Of a stretch of 56,172 bases of DNA, positions 32,650-42,421 are shown in pieces. The stretch's first letter is position 1; each line of letters begins with the position of its first letter. Origin of the DNA: Sphingobacterium nematocida (GTDB lineage: Bacteria > Bacteroidota > Bacteroidia > Sphingobacteriales > Sphingobacteriaceae); NCBI RefSeq assembly GCF_900168125.1, contig NZ_FUZF01000027.1:1-56172 (forward strand). Direction: 5' to 3'. The notes beneath the pieces were generated by a model. It ran no database searches. It was not told the DNA's origin and saw nothing but the letters and a program-made list of their open reading frames with translations. The translations under genes and the position numbers were made by a program.

Positions 32650-33564
32650 ATGGTTAACTTTTTCATTATAGTTGTTTGTCTGTTTGTAGGTTTTTTGTTT
32701 CGTCGCTTTAAATTAGCTACGAGAGATAGCTATAAGATTGTTAATAATTGGATAATCTATATCGGATTGCCTGCTATTGCACTTTTATATATTCCAAAGA
32801 TTGATTGGAATTTAGGTTATCTTTTTACGGCTTTATTGCCTTTTTTTATCTTCGGGCTTTCGTATTTGTTTTTTCAAATCATTCAATACAGAATGCGCTT
32901 TTCATCCAGAACGCTGACTACGCTGATTATTGTATCGGGATTAAGTAATACCTCTTTTGTTGGTTTTCCGCTTATCATTAGTTTTTTTGGTAGTGAGCAG
33001 CTGAAAGTGGGAGTAGTTAGTGATCAAGCTACTTTTTTCGTGCTTTCTTCTTTTGCTGTGCTTTTGGCCACAAATACGAGAACCTCGAAGCTTGATTCGA
33101 GCCATAAATGGCGACTTATTTTGAAACGAATAGTAACTTTTCCTCCATTTTTAGCTGCTATGATTGCATTGGTTTTTCAGGATATATTGCAGCATGCGCA
33201 TTTTGAAGCTTTTTTTTCTAGTCTAGCAGCTACAGTAAGTCCCTTAGCCTTGTTTTCGATAGGTCTGCAATTGCACTTCCAGCGTATACATAAAGAAGTG
33301 AAAGCTATAAGTATCTCGTTGTTCTATAAATTGCTATTTGCTCCAGCGGTGGCGCTTCTGATTGCTTTCGCGATGGGGTGGAAAGGTGTTTTTTTTCAGG
33401 TGTCGGTTTTCGAAATGGCTATGCCAAGTTTGGTCGCTTCTGGTATTGTTATTCAGAATTTTGGTCTTAATTCTAAATTGGCGAATACCATTATCGGCCT
33501 GAGTATTTTATTGGGGTTAATTCTTTCATTTTTATGGCATAGTGTAATTATTACACTTCTGTAA
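32650..33564 (+). CDS. AEC family permease (auxin efflux carrier-like)
   Basis: A 304-residue membrane protein with about ten hydrophobic segments, the AEC (PF03547-type) fold, with internal pseudosymmetry of two five-helix halves. Family marks are NNWIIYIGLPAIALLYI in the first helix pair, GLSNTSFVGFPLIISFFG in the centre, and FEMAMPSLVASGIVIQNFGLNSKLA in the second half. AEC members transport organic acids or related small molecules. The substrate here is unknown. TAAATTTG at 32606-32613 matches a -7 box exactly, but no TTG lies 20 bases upstream. A 17-base palindrome (33541-33557) sits at its 3' end. Confidence 0.85.
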   Translation: MVNFFIIVVCLFVGFLFRRFKLATRDSYKIVNNWIIYIGLPAIALLYIPKIDWNLGYLFTALLPFFIFGLSYLFFQIIQYRMRFSSRTLTTLIIVSGLSNTSFVGFPLIISFFGSEQLKVGVVSDQATFFVLSSFAVLLATNTRTSKLDSSHKWRLILKRIVTFPPFLAAMIALVFQDILQHAHFEAFFSSLAATVSPLALFSIGLQLHFQRIHKEVKAISISLFYKLLFAPAVALLIAFAMGWKGVFFQVSVFEMAMPSLVASGIVIQNFGLNSKLANTIIGLSILLGLILSFLWHSVIITLL

Positions 33565-33661
33565 CATAAATGTTATAGAGAATAGGGGTTAAAATTTGAT
33601 TTTACTTTTACCTTTATTAAAACATTAAAGGCAATTAGCTTATAAACCCCTTGTGATACAC

Positions 33662-34630
33662 ATGAAGAGACTTTTTTCTGCAGTTCTTATTTTCAGCGGG
33701 ACCATCGTTGTAGCCCAAAATAAGGACCACAAAAACTACATTCAAGAAATAAAAGGTACCTCGCTTTCGTTTTCGATGCAAGCCATACCTGGCGGGACTT
33801 TCGATATGGGAAGTAATAATTCTGCTCATCCGGAAGAGCAACCTGTGCATCAAGTTAAGATAGCTCCCTTTTGGATGGGTACTTACGAGGTTACATGGGA
33901 TATATACGAGCCGTTTCTGTATAAGGATTATGAACAATCGAAGCAGACTGAGGGTTCTGTTCCCACGGATGTCGATGCCGTAACCCGCCCTACCAAACCT
34001 TATTTAGATATGACATTTGGCATGGGGAAGGAAGGTCACCCTGCGTTGGCAATGACGCACTATAATGCTATTCAATTTTGTAAATGGCTTTATAAACGTA
34101 CTGGGGTATTTTATAGATTACCAACAGAGGCGGAATGGGAATATGCATGTCGGGCGGGATCAAAAGATGATTATTTCTTTGGTAAAGAGGTTTCCAAAAT
34201 CGGAGATTACGCTTGGTATGGACAGAATAGTGATGAGCATACGCATAAGGTAGGTGAAAAGAAACCGAACGCATTTGGACTGTTTGACATGTTAGGGAAT
34301 GTTTCTGAGTGGACCTACGATCAATATCTAGTGGATACGTATAAGGGGCGCTCGGGCAAAGTGTCTGACAACCCTGTGGTGGTGCCGACTGAATTGTACC
34401 CACATGTGGTACGGGGTGGTGCGTTTAATAGTACAGTAAAGGATTTACGCTCTTCTGCTAGATCAGCTTCGGATCCGATATGGAAACAATTGGACCCTCA
34501 GATGCCTAAGTCGAACTGGTGGTTCCCGGAGGCGCCTTTTGTAGGTATGCGCCTGGTTCGTCCCGTAAAAGTGCCTTCTCACGAAGAGATTATGAGCTAT
34601 TATGATAAAGCTCCGATAGAAGATTTTTAA
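33662..34630 (+). CDS. Exported SUMF1/FGE-fold protein lacking the active-site cysteines
   Basis: The protein has a signal peptide (RLFSAVLIFSGTIVVAQ) and the formylglycine-generating-enzyme (SUMF1) fold: IPGGTFDMGSNNSAHPEEQPVHQVKI, the CKWLYKRTGVFYRLPTEAEWEYACRAG block, and NAFGLFDMLGNVSEWTYD. The position where FGE holds its copper-binding cysteines reads RGGAFNSTVKDLRSSARSASDP with no Cys. It therefore cannot oxidise sulfatase cysteines like FGE; many Bacteroidota homologues have other or structural roles (GldJ/K type). I used the ATG at 33662, not the GTG at 33653. It is 34 bases before a Gfo/Idh/MocA gene and is probably first in the sugar cluster. Confidence 0.85.
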   Translation: MKRLFSAVLIFSGTIVVAQNKDHKNYIQEIKGTSLSFSMQAIPGGTFDMGSNNSAHPEEQPVHQVKIAPFWMGTYEVTWDIYEPFLYKDYEQSKQTEGSVPTDVDAVTRPTKPYLDMTFGMGKEGHPALAMTHYNAIQFCKWLYKRTGVFYRLPTEAEWEYACRAGSKDDYFFGKEVSKIGDYAWYGQNSDEHTHKVGEKKPNAFGLFDMLGNVSEWTYDQYLVDTYKGRSGKVSDNPVVVPTELYPHVVRGGAFNSTVKDLRSSARSASDPIWKQLDPQMPKSNWWFPEAPFVGMRLVRPVKVPSHEEIMSYYDKAPIEDF

Positions 34631-34664
34631 TAATTTTATTTACCAGTTATAAATAGTTAAAACT

Positions 34665-35978
34665 ATGAATAGTTTCAATAGGAGAGATTTTATAAAGTCT
34701 ACTTCAATCATTGCAGGAGGCGCTGCTATGAGTGCGGCTCCCGTTAGCTCTATATTTGCGGCAGGGACTGATGTTATCAAGGTAGCATTAATTGGTTGTG
34801 GAGGTCGAGGAACCGGTGCCGCTGTCGATGCATTAGAGTCTGGTCAGAATATCAAAATTGTAGCTATGGCGGACGCATTTCAGGATAACCTGGATTCTGC
34901 TTATACCAATTTACAGAAGAAATATGCGGCTAAAATGGATATTCCTGAGAGTCGTAGGTATGTTGGATTTGATGCTTATAAAGCAGCTATTAAAGATGCT
35001 GATGTGGTGATTTTGACGACTCCTCCGGGATTCCGTCCGATGCATTTTGAAGAGGCTATAAAGGCAGGTAAGCACGTTTTTATGGAGAAACCTGTTGCTG
35101 TAGACATTCCAGGTATCCGTAAGGTACTCGAAGTTGCTGCTGAAGCAAAGCGTAAAAAATTAAATGTTGTAGTGGGGCTGCAACGTCGCTATCAGACAAA
35201 TTATCGTGAAGCTATAAAGCGTATTCAAGACGGTGCTATCGGTGATGTGGTAGCTGGTCAGGTCTATTGGAATAGTGGCGGTGTGTGGGTTCGTCCGCGT
35301 AAGCCAACACAGACTGAAATGGAATACCAAATGCGCAACTGGTATTATTTTAACTGGTTGTGTGGAGATCATATTGTAGAACAGCACGTACATAATATTG
35401 ATATCGCAAATTGGGTGAAGGGTAAGTATCCGGTATCTATTGAAGGGACGGGATCGCAAGCACATCGTACAGGTAAAGACTACGGTGAAATCTACGATAA
35501 CTTTGCTATTGAAATGACATATGATGATGGTTCAGTAGTGTATAGCCAATGTCGTCACTATGAAGGTACGCATAACCGTGTAGATGAAACTTTTCAAGGA
35601 ACCAAGGGGAGAGTTTATTTGTCGGCAGGCAACCAGGCTGTGTTATGGGATGCTAAAGGGAATGAAATATATCGTCACGATGCTAAAGGAAATCCTAATC
35701 CTTACCGTCAAGAGCATGTTGAATTATTTGCAGCTATTGCTAATGGCGAATATAAATTTGATAATGCGGAGTACGGGGCATACAGTACTTTGACAGGTAT
35801 TATTGGTCGTTTAGCATGTTATACTGGAAAAGTGATTAAATGGGATCAGGCTATTCAGTCGAATATCAATATTATGCCAGATCGTTATGCTTGGGATGCT
35901 CTTCCAAAGCCTCTTCCAGATGAAAATGGTTTATACCCGGTTGCCGTACCTGGAATTAATACACAGATCTATATATAG
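34665..35978 (+). CDS. TAT-exported Gfo/Idh/MocA oxidoreductase (first)
   Basis: NAD(P)-dependent sugar oxidoreductase of the Gfo/Idh/MocA family. N-terminal twin-arginine signal NRRDFIKSTSIIAGGAAMSAAP predicts export in folded form with cofactor bound. The Rossmann motif is ALIGCGGRGTGAA, and the EKPVAVD motif has the conserved Lys for catalysis. The C-terminal beta-sheet domain contains WYYFNWLCGDHIVEQHVHNIDIANW, with the His pair seen in exported members. 437 residues. It lies 9 bases before the ApbE gene. Periplasmic relatives act on glycosides or 3-keto sugars; the reaction here is inferred from neighbours, not shown. Confidence 0.9.
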   Translation: MNSFNRRDFIKSTSIIAGGAAMSAAPVSSIFAAGTDVIKVALIGCGGRGTGAAVDALESGQNIKIVAMADAFQDNLDSAYTNLQKKYAAKMDIPESRRYVGFDAYKAAIKDADVVILTTPPGFRPMHFEEAIKAGKHVFMEKPVAVDIPGIRKVLEVAAEAKRKKLNVVVGLQRRYQTNYREAIKRIQDGAIGDVVAGQVYWNSGGVWVRPRKPTQTEMEYQMRNWYYFNWLCGDHIVEQHVHNIDIANWVKGKYPVSIEGTGSQAHRTGKDYGEIYDNFAIEMTYDDGSVVYSQCRHYEGTHNRVDETFQGTKGRVYLSAGNQAVLWDAKGNEIYRHDAKGNPNPYRQEHVELFAAIANGEYKFDNAEYGAYSTLTGIIGRLACYTGKVIKWDQAIQSNINIMPDRYAWDALPKPLPDENGLYPVAVPGINTQIYI

Positions 35979-35987
35979 ACTATTATA

Positions 35988-37022
35988 ATGGCTCTTTTAA
36001 ATATCCACAGACTACTATTGTGTTTTTCAACGTACGCTTATATCCGTGGATATTTTTTTTCTATAATTTTTTTTGCGTGGGGGTGTTGTGCTTATGGACA
36101 ACATCCCTATGTTTTATCGGGTAAGGCACAAGGAACTACCTATCAAATTAAATATTATGCGGATAAGGAGGAAGTCCTTAAAAGTGAAGTCGATAGTATC
36201 CTGGGTGTAATTGACCGATCTATGTCTTTGTACGATATGTCTTCTACGATTTGTCAGTTTAACCATCCAGATACCTCGCAGGTTGTTATGGATAGGCATA
36301 TGAAAAAGGTAATAGATGCTAGTATGAAGACCTATAAAGAAACTTCCGGCTATTTTGATATTACGGTCTATCCATTGGTTAAGCTTTGGGGATTTGGTGT
36401 CGGTGGAGCTCGGGCGGCGCCGAGTCTTAGGGAGGTCGATAGTGTAAGGCAGATTATCGGTATGAACAAACTGCGTATTAAAGGTAACCGCCTGACGAAA
36501 CTTGAAAAGAATGTGTCAATTGATTTAAATGGTATTGCGCAGGGATACTCTGTGGATGTGCTTGCTGAACATCTAAAAAGTAGGGGGGTAAAAAACTTTT
36601 TAGTTGAGCTGGGTGGTGAGATTAGATCTCTGGGGCAGAAACCTAATGGTTCATTTGTCGTGGAGATATACAGACCGGATGGGATCAGCGGTGGACAGGT
36701 GCTTAAGGTGAGGTTAAAAAATAATGCAATCACCAGTTCTGGTACTTATGAGCGTCAGCGTAATATTGGAGGAAAGATGATATCGCATCATATGAATCCC
36801 CTTACAGGGCAGCCCTTGGAAAGTACTATTGTGAGTACTACAGTTATTGCCAAAACGGCTATGGAGGCCGATGCGTTGGACAATTATTTTATGAGCATGT
36901 CACCGCGTGAAGCTATAGCGTTTGCTAATAAGCGTAAGGGGATAGAGGTGTATATTGTTTATTTTGATGGTAATACTTTTAAAGAGTTGCAAAGCTCGGG
37001 ATTTAATAACTATATTTATTAA
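35988..37022 (+). CDS. ApbE family FAD:protein FMN transferase
   Basis: ApbE attaches FMN covalently to a Thr or Ser of a partner flavoprotein in the periplasm. The core has GKAQGTTYQIKYY, the flavin-binding SGYFDITVYPLVKLWGFG, SIDLNGIAQGYSVDVLAEHL with VELGGEIRSLGQ, and the end TVIAKTAMEADALDN with a metal-binding Asp. The N-terminal 40 residues hold a hydrophobic export signal (GYFFSIIFFAWGCCAYGQ). 344 residues, normal. It starts 9 bases after the preceding gene. I see no FMN-target motif in neighbouring proteins, so its partner lies elsewhere or is not recognised. Confidence 0.88.
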   Translation: MALLNIHRLLLCFSTYAYIRGYFFSIIFFAWGCCAYGQHPYVLSGKAQGTTYQIKYYADKEEVLKSEVDSILGVIDRSMSLYDMSSTICQFNHPDTSQVVMDRHMKKVIDASMKTYKETSGYFDITVYPLVKLWGFGVGGARAAPSLREVDSVRQIIGMNKLRIKGNRLTKLEKNVSIDLNGIAQGYSVDVLAEHLKSRGVKNFLVELGGEIRSLGQKPNGSFVVEIYRPDGISGGQVLKVRLKNNAITSSGTYERQRNIGGKMISHHMNPLTGQPLESTIVSTTVIAKTAMEADALDNYFMSMSPREAIAFANKRKGIEVYIVYFDGNTFKELQSSGFNNYIY

Positions 37023-37053
37023 TTAATCAACGAATAAACCTTGTAATTAAATA

Positions 37054-37971
37054 ATGAAAAGATCTGATTTTTTGAAAAACTCAGGATTGATAGTTGGTAG
37101 TAGCCTATTTGCTCCTTCTGTGACGAATGCTTCGTCAACGGTAGTGAAAAATGGCGCTGGTGCTACTTTCAAACTTGACTATGCGCCGCATCAGGGGATG
37201 TTTGCCTCAAGCGCAGGAAAGAGCTTTCTTGATGAGATAAAGTATATGCATGATCTTGGGTTCCGTAGTATTGAAGACAACGGAATGGTGGGAAGAACTC
37301 CTGATGAACAAGCAAAAATTGGAGCGCTTCTAGCGAAATTGAATATGCGTATGGGCGTTTTTGTTGTACCTAAAGGTGGTAATGGGGCGAATACCCTGGC
37401 TGCTGGCAAACAAGAGCACGTCGATATATTTTTAAAAGGTTGCCGTGAGTCTATTGAAGTAGCTAAACGGGTTAATGCGAAATGGATTACTGTAGTACCT
37501 GGCGATTATGAGCGGCGTCTTCCTCTTGGCGTACAGACCGCTAACGTAATTGAGGGACTGAAGCGTGGGGCAGAGCTACTCGAACCACATGGTATCACGA
37601 TGGTTTTAGAGCCCCTGAGTGATACTCCTGACTTGTTTTTACGCTTTACAGATCAAGCTTATGAAATATGTAAAGCGGTTAATAGCCCATCCTGTAAGAT
37701 TTTATATGATGCTTATCACCAACAAAAAAATGAGGGTAATTTGATTAACCTGATGGATCAATGTTGGAGTGAGATCGCTTATATACAGGTAGGGGATAAC
37801 CCTGGTCGTAGAGAACCAACGACTGGAGAAATCAATTATAAGAATGTGTTTAAATGGCTTTATAATAAGGGATACAAAGGCGTCGTGGGGATGGAACATG
37901 GTATGTCCAAAGGGGGGAAGGAAGGGGAAGATGCTCTAGTTAAGGCTTATAGGGAGGTCGATAATTTCTAA
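37054..37971 (+). CDS. Exported TIM-barrel isomerase (hydroxypyruvate isomerase-like)
   Basis: AP-endonuclease-2/xylose-isomerase-like TIM barrel. 305 residues. The N terminus MKRSDFLKNSGLIVGSSLFAPSVTNA is a twin-arginine-like signal with KR instead of RR. Motifs are AKWITVVPGDYERR, GITMVLEPLSDTPDLF (a metal Glu), KILYDAYHQQKN with conserved Asp and His ligands, and QVGDNPGRREPTTGEINY, as in the hydroxypyruvate isomerase (Hyi) or IolI-type family. Substrate is probably a sugar or keto acid, taken from the neighbourhood. It lies 12 bases before the permease gene and belongs to the same cluster. Confidence 0.85.
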   Translation: MKRSDFLKNSGLIVGSSLFAPSVTNASSTVVKNGAGATFKLDYAPHQGMFASSAGKSFLDEIKYMHDLGFRSIEDNGMVGRTPDEQAKIGALLAKLNMRMGVFVVPKGGNGANTLAAGKQEHVDIFLKGCRESIEVAKRVNAKWITVVPGDYERRLPLGVQTANVIEGLKRGAELLEPHGITMVLEPLSDTPDLFLRFTDQAYEICKAVNSPSCKILYDAYHQQKNEGNLINLMDQCWSEIAYIQVGDNPGRREPTTGEINYKNVFKWLYNKGYKGVVGMEHGMSKGGKEGEDALVKAYREVDNF

Positions 37972-37983
37972 TTACTTAAACTT

Positions 37984-39231
37984 ATGAATTCAACTACGAA
38001 AGTTAAACTATCTTTTATGATGTTTCTCGAATTTTTTATTTGGGGAGCATGGTTTGTTACATTGGGGACATTTCTCATCAAAAACTTGAATGCAAGTCAA
38101 TTTGAAATAGCGAACGTTTTTTCTACGCAATCGCTAGGGGCTATTATTGCTCCATTTATTATTGGAATGATTGCAGATAGATACTTCAATGCAGAGAGAA
38201 TACTTGGGATATTACATTTAGTAGGTGCAGTCCTTATGTATCAGATGTATCAATCTTCGGATGTAACTGTTTTTTATCCTTACGTATTGTCCTATATGAT
38301 TTTGTATATGCCGACGCTGTCTTTGGTGAATTCGGTTTCATTTAGACAGTTGTCTAATCCGGAGAAGCAGTTTTCAGCTATTCGTATCTGGGGGACGATA
38401 GGCTGGATTGTTGCAGGCTTGTCTATTAGCTATTTGTTTAAATGGGACAATGCTGATGCTTCAGGCCAAGGGGCTTTGAAAAATACATTCTTGATGGCTG
38501 GAGTAGCCTCTCTAGTACTTGGGCTGTTTTCATTTTTCTTACCAAAAACACCACCTGTAAAAGCATCGGCGGATGAAAAGCCTTCTTTTGCTTCAATTAT
38601 CGGATTGGATGCGATCAAATTGTTAAAGGATAAGAATTTTTTGATTTTCTTTATCGCTTCTATATTGATATGTATTCCTTTGGCTTTCTATTACCAAAAT
38701 GCAAACCCATTTTTAGATCAAATCGGATTAGAGAATCCTACAGGGAAGATGACTATCGGTCAGATTTCGGAAGTAGGGTTTCTATTGCTTTTGCCTTTGT
38801 TCTTTACACGGTTTGGATTTAAAAAGACAATTCTTGTAGGTATGTTGGCTTGGGCGCTACGCTATTTGTTATTTGCTTACGGGAATGCAGATGAACTGTC
38901 CTATATGTTGATTTTAGGAATTGCTTTACATGGTATCTGTTATGATTTCTTTTTCGTGTCGGGACAGATTTATACCGATAGTAAAGCTGGAAAGAAATAT
39001 AAAAGTGCTGCACAAGGCCTGATTACGCTAGCGACTTACGGTGTAGGACAGCTTATCGGTTTTTGGGTAGCTGGTTATGTAGGCGAGATGTACAAAGGAT
39101 TGCAAGAGACTGATGTTGCTGCTTTTTGGCAGCAGACCTGGATTATTCCGGCGGGTATTGCTTTTGTTGTAATGATCATTTTTATGTTGTTCTTTAAAGA
39201 TGAGAAGGTAGGAGCAACGAATGAAGTTTAG
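37984..39231 (+). CDS. NupG-like MFS permease
   Basis: A 415-residue major facilitator with 12 predicted helices, of the nucleoside:H+ symporter (NupG/XapB) subfamily. It opens with FMMFLEFFIWGAWFVTLGTFLIKNL, matching that subfamily. Later segments include SFRQLSNPEKQFSAIRIWGTIGWI and a soluble central loop before residue 215. It could import a nucleoside or, in this context, a sugar or sugar derivative; the genetic setting suggests uptake of a product made by the exported oxidoreductases, which is inference. It follows the isomerase gene by 12 bases. Confidence 0.86.
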   Translation: MNSTTKVKLSFMMFLEFFIWGAWFVTLGTFLIKNLNASQFEIANVFSTQSLGAIIAPFIIGMIADRYFNAERILGILHLVGAVLMYQMYQSSDVTVFYPYVLSYMILYMPTLSLVNSVSFRQLSNPEKQFSAIRIWGTIGWIVAGLSISYLFKWDNADASGQGALKNTFLMAGVASLVLGLFSFFLPKTPPVKASADEKPSFASIIGLDAIKLLKDKNFLIFFIASILICIPLAFYYQNANPFLDQIGLENPTGKMTIGQISEVGFLLLLPLFFTRFGFKKTILVGMLAWALRYLLFAYGNADELSYMLILGIALHGICYDFFFVSGQIYTDSKAGKKYKSAAQGLITLATYGVGQLIGFWVAGYVGEMYKGLQETDVAAFWQQTWIIPAGIAFVVMIIFMLFFKDEKVGATNEV

Positions 39232-39276
39232 TTTGTAAAAGAGAGAGAATTTGTTAAATAAAAATATTGAAATGTC

Positions 39277-40965
39277 ATGGTAGAGAATAATACATATGAT
39301 GCTATTGTAATAGGTTCAGGTATAAGTGGTGGATGGGCAGCAAAGGAGTTAACCGAAAAAGGACTTAAAACTATTATGTTGGAGCGTGGACGAAATATCG
39401 AACACGTTAAAGATTATGTGGCTGCAAACAAGCATCCTTGGGAATTTGCCCACGCTGGTGGAAGAACTCAAGAGATGATCGCAGATCATCCAGTGTTAAA
39501 GCGTGACTATCCATTGAACGAGAAAAATCTCGATTACTGGGTCAATGAAAAGGAGAGTCCTTACACGGAGATTAAGCGCTTCGACTGGTATAGAGGTTAT
39601 CATGTAGGTGGTCGCTCATTGATGTGGGGAAGACAGTCTTATCGTTTAGGAGACCTGGATTTTGAGGCGAATTTAAAAGATGGACATGGTGTAGATTGGC
39701 CAATTCGTTATAAAGATATCGCACCTTGGTATAGCTATGCAGAAAAATTTGCTGGTATATCAGGTAGTCGAGATGGGGTGCCATCATTACCAGATGGCGA
39801 TTATATGCCAGCTATGCCGATGAATATTGTGGAGAAAGATCTAGCTGCCCGCTTAAAACAGCAATATGGAGGTAAGCGTCATTTCATCATGGGACGTACT
39901 GCTAATATCACAGTTCCTCATGAGGGACGTGTCAATTGCCAATTTCAAAATCAATGTTGGTTGGGATGTAACTTTGGCGCTTATTTTAGCACGCAATCGG
40001 CTACTCTTCCTGCGGCTGTAAAGACGGGGAATCTTACCTTAAGACCTTTTTCTATTGTTACTAAAATCATTTACGACAAAGACACGAAGAAAGCGAAAGG
40101 AGTTGAAATCTTAGATGCAGAGACAAATCAAACGTATGAATATTATGCAAAGATTGTTTTTGTATGTGCTTCGGCCATGAATTCTACCTGGGTGTTGATG
40201 AATTCGGCTACCGATGTTTGGGAAGGTGGATTAGGTAGTAGTAGTGGTGAGTTGGGGCATAACTTGATGGATCATCATTTCCGTTGTGGTGCAGGAGGTA
40301 CTGTGGAAGGATATGAAGATAAGTATATCTTTGGAAGGCGCCCTACAGGTCTGTATGTCCCACGTTTTGTGAATGTGGAAGGGGATACGAAGCAGCGTGA
40401 GTATGTGCGTGGATTTGGCTATCAAGGGGCAGCCGGTAGAGGACGTTTTTCGGGCTCTGTAGAAGAGGAGGCTGTAGGTGGAGCATGGAAAGATGCTATT
40501 TGCGAACCTGGTTCTTGGTATGCAAGTTTCGGTGCTTTTGGTGAGATGCTTCCTTATCACGAAAATCATATCAAATTGGATAAGAATAATAAGGATAAAT
40601 GGGGGTTGCCTACACTGGCTATCGATGCGGAGATCAAAGATAATGAAATCAAGATGCGTGGAGATATGCAGAATGAGATGAAAGAGATGTTGGAAAGTAT
40701 TGGTGTGAAGGATGTGAATACTTATGATAATGTTTATGGCTTAGGTCAAGGGATTCATGAGATGGGAACTGCTCGTATGGGGAGAGATCCGAAGACATCG
40801 GTATTGAATGGTAATAACCAAGTGTGGGATGCGCCAAATGTATTTGTTACTGATGGGGCAGCGATGACGTCTGCGGGCTGTGTTAATCCATCATTGACCT
40901 ATATGGCATTGACGGCACGCGCTGTAGATTTTGCAGTTACTGAACTTAAGAAAGGGAACTTATAA
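39277..40965 (+). CDS. GMC-type flavin oxidoreductase (sugar dehydrogenase large subunit)
   Basis: FAD-dependent dehydrogenase of the glucose-methanol-choline family, close to gluconate 2-dehydrogenase and glucoside 3-dehydrogenase large subunits. The FAD motif is VIGSGISGGWAAKEL (about 11-25), followed by GRSLMWGRQSYRLGDLDFE. The catalytic pair are His494 in HEMGTARMG and Asn537 in CVNPSLT. NCQFQNQCWLGCNFGAYFS has three cysteines and may hold a metal or cluster. The protein has no signal of its own and probably hitch-hikes to the periplasm with the subunit-3-like TAT protein encoded at 42422. Likely reaction: oxidation of a sugar hydroxyl, maybe at C3. Confidence 0.9.
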   Translation: MVENNTYDAIVIGSGISGGWAAKELTEKGLKTIMLERGRNIEHVKDYVAANKHPWEFAHAGGRTQEMIADHPVLKRDYPLNEKNLDYWVNEKESPYTEIKRFDWYRGYHVGGRSLMWGRQSYRLGDLDFEANLKDGHGVDWPIRYKDIAPWYSYAEKFAGISGSRDGVPSLPDGDYMPAMPMNIVEKDLAARLKQQYGGKRHFIMGRTANITVPHEGRVNCQFQNQCWLGCNFGAYFSTQSATLPAAVKTGNLTLRPFSIVTKIIYDKDTKKAKGVEILDAETNQTYEYYAKIVFVCASAMNSTWVLMNSATDVWEGGLGSSSGELGHNLMDHHFRCGAGGTVEGYEDKYIFGRRPTGLYVPRFVNVEGDTKQREYVRGFGYQGAAGRGRFSGSVEEEAVGGAWKDAICEPGSWYASFGAFGEMLPYHENHIKLDKNNKDKWGLPTLAIDAEIKDNEIKMRGDMQNEMKEMLESIGVKDVNTYDNVYGLGQGIHEMGTARMGRDPKTSVLNGNNQVWDAPNVFVTDGAAMTSAGCVNPSLTYMALTARAVDFAVTELKKGNL

Positions 40966-40986
40966 TATACCGATAGAAACTATATT

Positions 40987-42411
40987 ATGAACAACGAGAG
41001 TAGAAGAGATTTTATAAAAAAGGCAGCTGTTGCTGCTGCTGGAATCACCATAGTTCCTCGGCATGTGCTCGGAGGTAAGGGATTTCGTGCGCCTAGCGAT
41101 ATGTTGCAGGTGGCATCAATTGGTGTTGGAGGTATGGGGGGAGCCGATGTAAATAATATCTTTAAAAGTAATAAGGCTAATATTGCTTACTTATGCGACG
41201 TAGACACTGCGCGAGCTAAAGGTTCTGTTGAAAAGTTTCCCAAGGCTAAGTTTTATACGGATTTTAGGGAGATGTTAGATAAAGAGCAACAACATATCGA
41301 TGCGGTGTCGGTATCTACGCCTGATCATAATCATGCTATTCAAGCCTTGGCAGCGATGCAGTTGGGCAAGCATGTGTATGTTCAGAAACCACTGGCTCAT
41401 GACGTGTGGGAAGCACGGGCTCTGACTCATGCCGCGAAAAAATATAAAGTTGTGACACAGATGGGTAACCAGGGTGCCTCAGGAGATGGAGTACGGCAGA
41501 TGCGGGAATGGATTGATGCAGGGCTTATTGGTGACTTGGTCGAAATCTATGCTTGGACGGATAGACCTGTATGGCCACAAGGTATAGCTTGGCCTGCTCA
41601 GAAGGGCTCTGTACCTTCTACTTTAGATTGGGACAAATGGTTAGGAACCGCCCCACATACGGATTATTTCGACAAATTAGTGCCTTTCAATTGGAGAGGT
41701 TGGTGGCCTTATGGTACGGGAGCATTGGGAGATATGGGGTGTCATAACCTAGAGGCTCCATTCAGTATTTACGGTCTTCAGTACGTTAAGGATGTTCAGG
41801 CTAGTGTGGGCTCGGTGTATGTAGATGAATTCAAACGCGGTTATTTTCCAGAGTCTTGTCCTCCATCGAGTTCGGTGACGATGACTTTTCCGAAGACAGC
41901 CAAAACAAAGGGGGATGTGAAAGTACATTGGATGGACGGTGGTATACAGCCGCCTAGACCTGATGAATTGGGAGCGAATGAAAAATTTGGAGATGGTGGT
42001 AATGGTATCCTGATTATTGGAAAGAAAGGGAAAGTATTGGCCGATACATATGCTGCTAATCCACGGTTATTACCAACAACGAAGCAGCATAAAAAAGTTG
42101 CGGAGAAATATCAAAGAGTGGCCAACGGTGCTAATGGGCATTGGGCGCAATGGGTGGAAGGTTGCATGGCAGGGTATGCTAATATGGAGATGTCTTCACC
42201 TTTTGAGATCGCAGGACCTTTAACGGAAGCACTATTGATGGCTAACCTTGCTATTCGCGGTGCAGATTTAAAAATTGATAATAAATATCCTGGTCGAAGC
42301 TTGAAGTTGCTTTGGGACAACGATAATATGCGCGTTACAAATTTTGATGAAGCGAATCAGTTTGTAAAACGCACATATAGACCAGGCTGGGAAGTAAACT
42401 ATACCTTTTAA
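40987..42411 (+). CDS. TAT-exported Gfo/Idh/MocA oxidoreductase (second)
   Basis: A second Gfo/Idh/MocA enzyme, 474 residues, with the TAT signal ESRRDFIKKAAVAAAGITIVP. The Rossmann motif is ASIGVGGMGGADV; the usual EKP is VQKPLAHD, which keeps the Lys but changes the Glu to Gln. It belongs to the longer class with extra segments (WDKWLGTAPHTDYFDKLVPF, WWPYGTGALGDMGCHNLEAP) typical of exported Bacteroidota and Planctomycetes members. It lies between the GMC enzyme (21 bases) and the subunit-3 gene (10 bases), so it may act on the oxidised product or regenerate a glycoside. Only about the fold is it related to the enzyme at 34665. Confidence 0.9.
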   Translation: MNNESRRDFIKKAAVAAAGITIVPRHVLGGKGFRAPSDMLQVASIGVGGMGGADVNNIFKSNKANIAYLCDVDTARAKGSVEKFPKAKFYTDFREMLDKEQQHIDAVSVSTPDHNHAIQALAAMQLGKHVYVQKPLAHDVWEARALTHAAKKYKVVTQMGNQGASGDGVRQMREWIDAGLIGDLVEIYAWTDRPVWPQGIAWPAQKGSVPSTLDWDKWLGTAPHTDYFDKLVPFNWRGWWPYGTGALGDMGCHNLEAPFSIYGLQYVKDVQASVGSVYVDEFKRGYFPESCPPSSSVTMTFPKTAKTKGDVKVHWMDGGIQPPRPDELGANEKFGDGGNGILIIGKKGKVLADTYAANPRLLPTTKQHKKVAEKYQRVANGANGHWAQWVEGCMAGYANMEMSSPFEIAGPLTEALLMANLAIRGADLKIDNKYPGRSLKLLWDNDNMRVTNFDEANQFVKRTYRPGWEVNYTF

Positions 42412-42421
42412 ATAAAGAGAG

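Noticed and set aside
33662..34630. Formylglycine-generating enzyme for sulfatases
   Set aside because: The active-site cysteines are missing and there is no sulfatase gene in the window.
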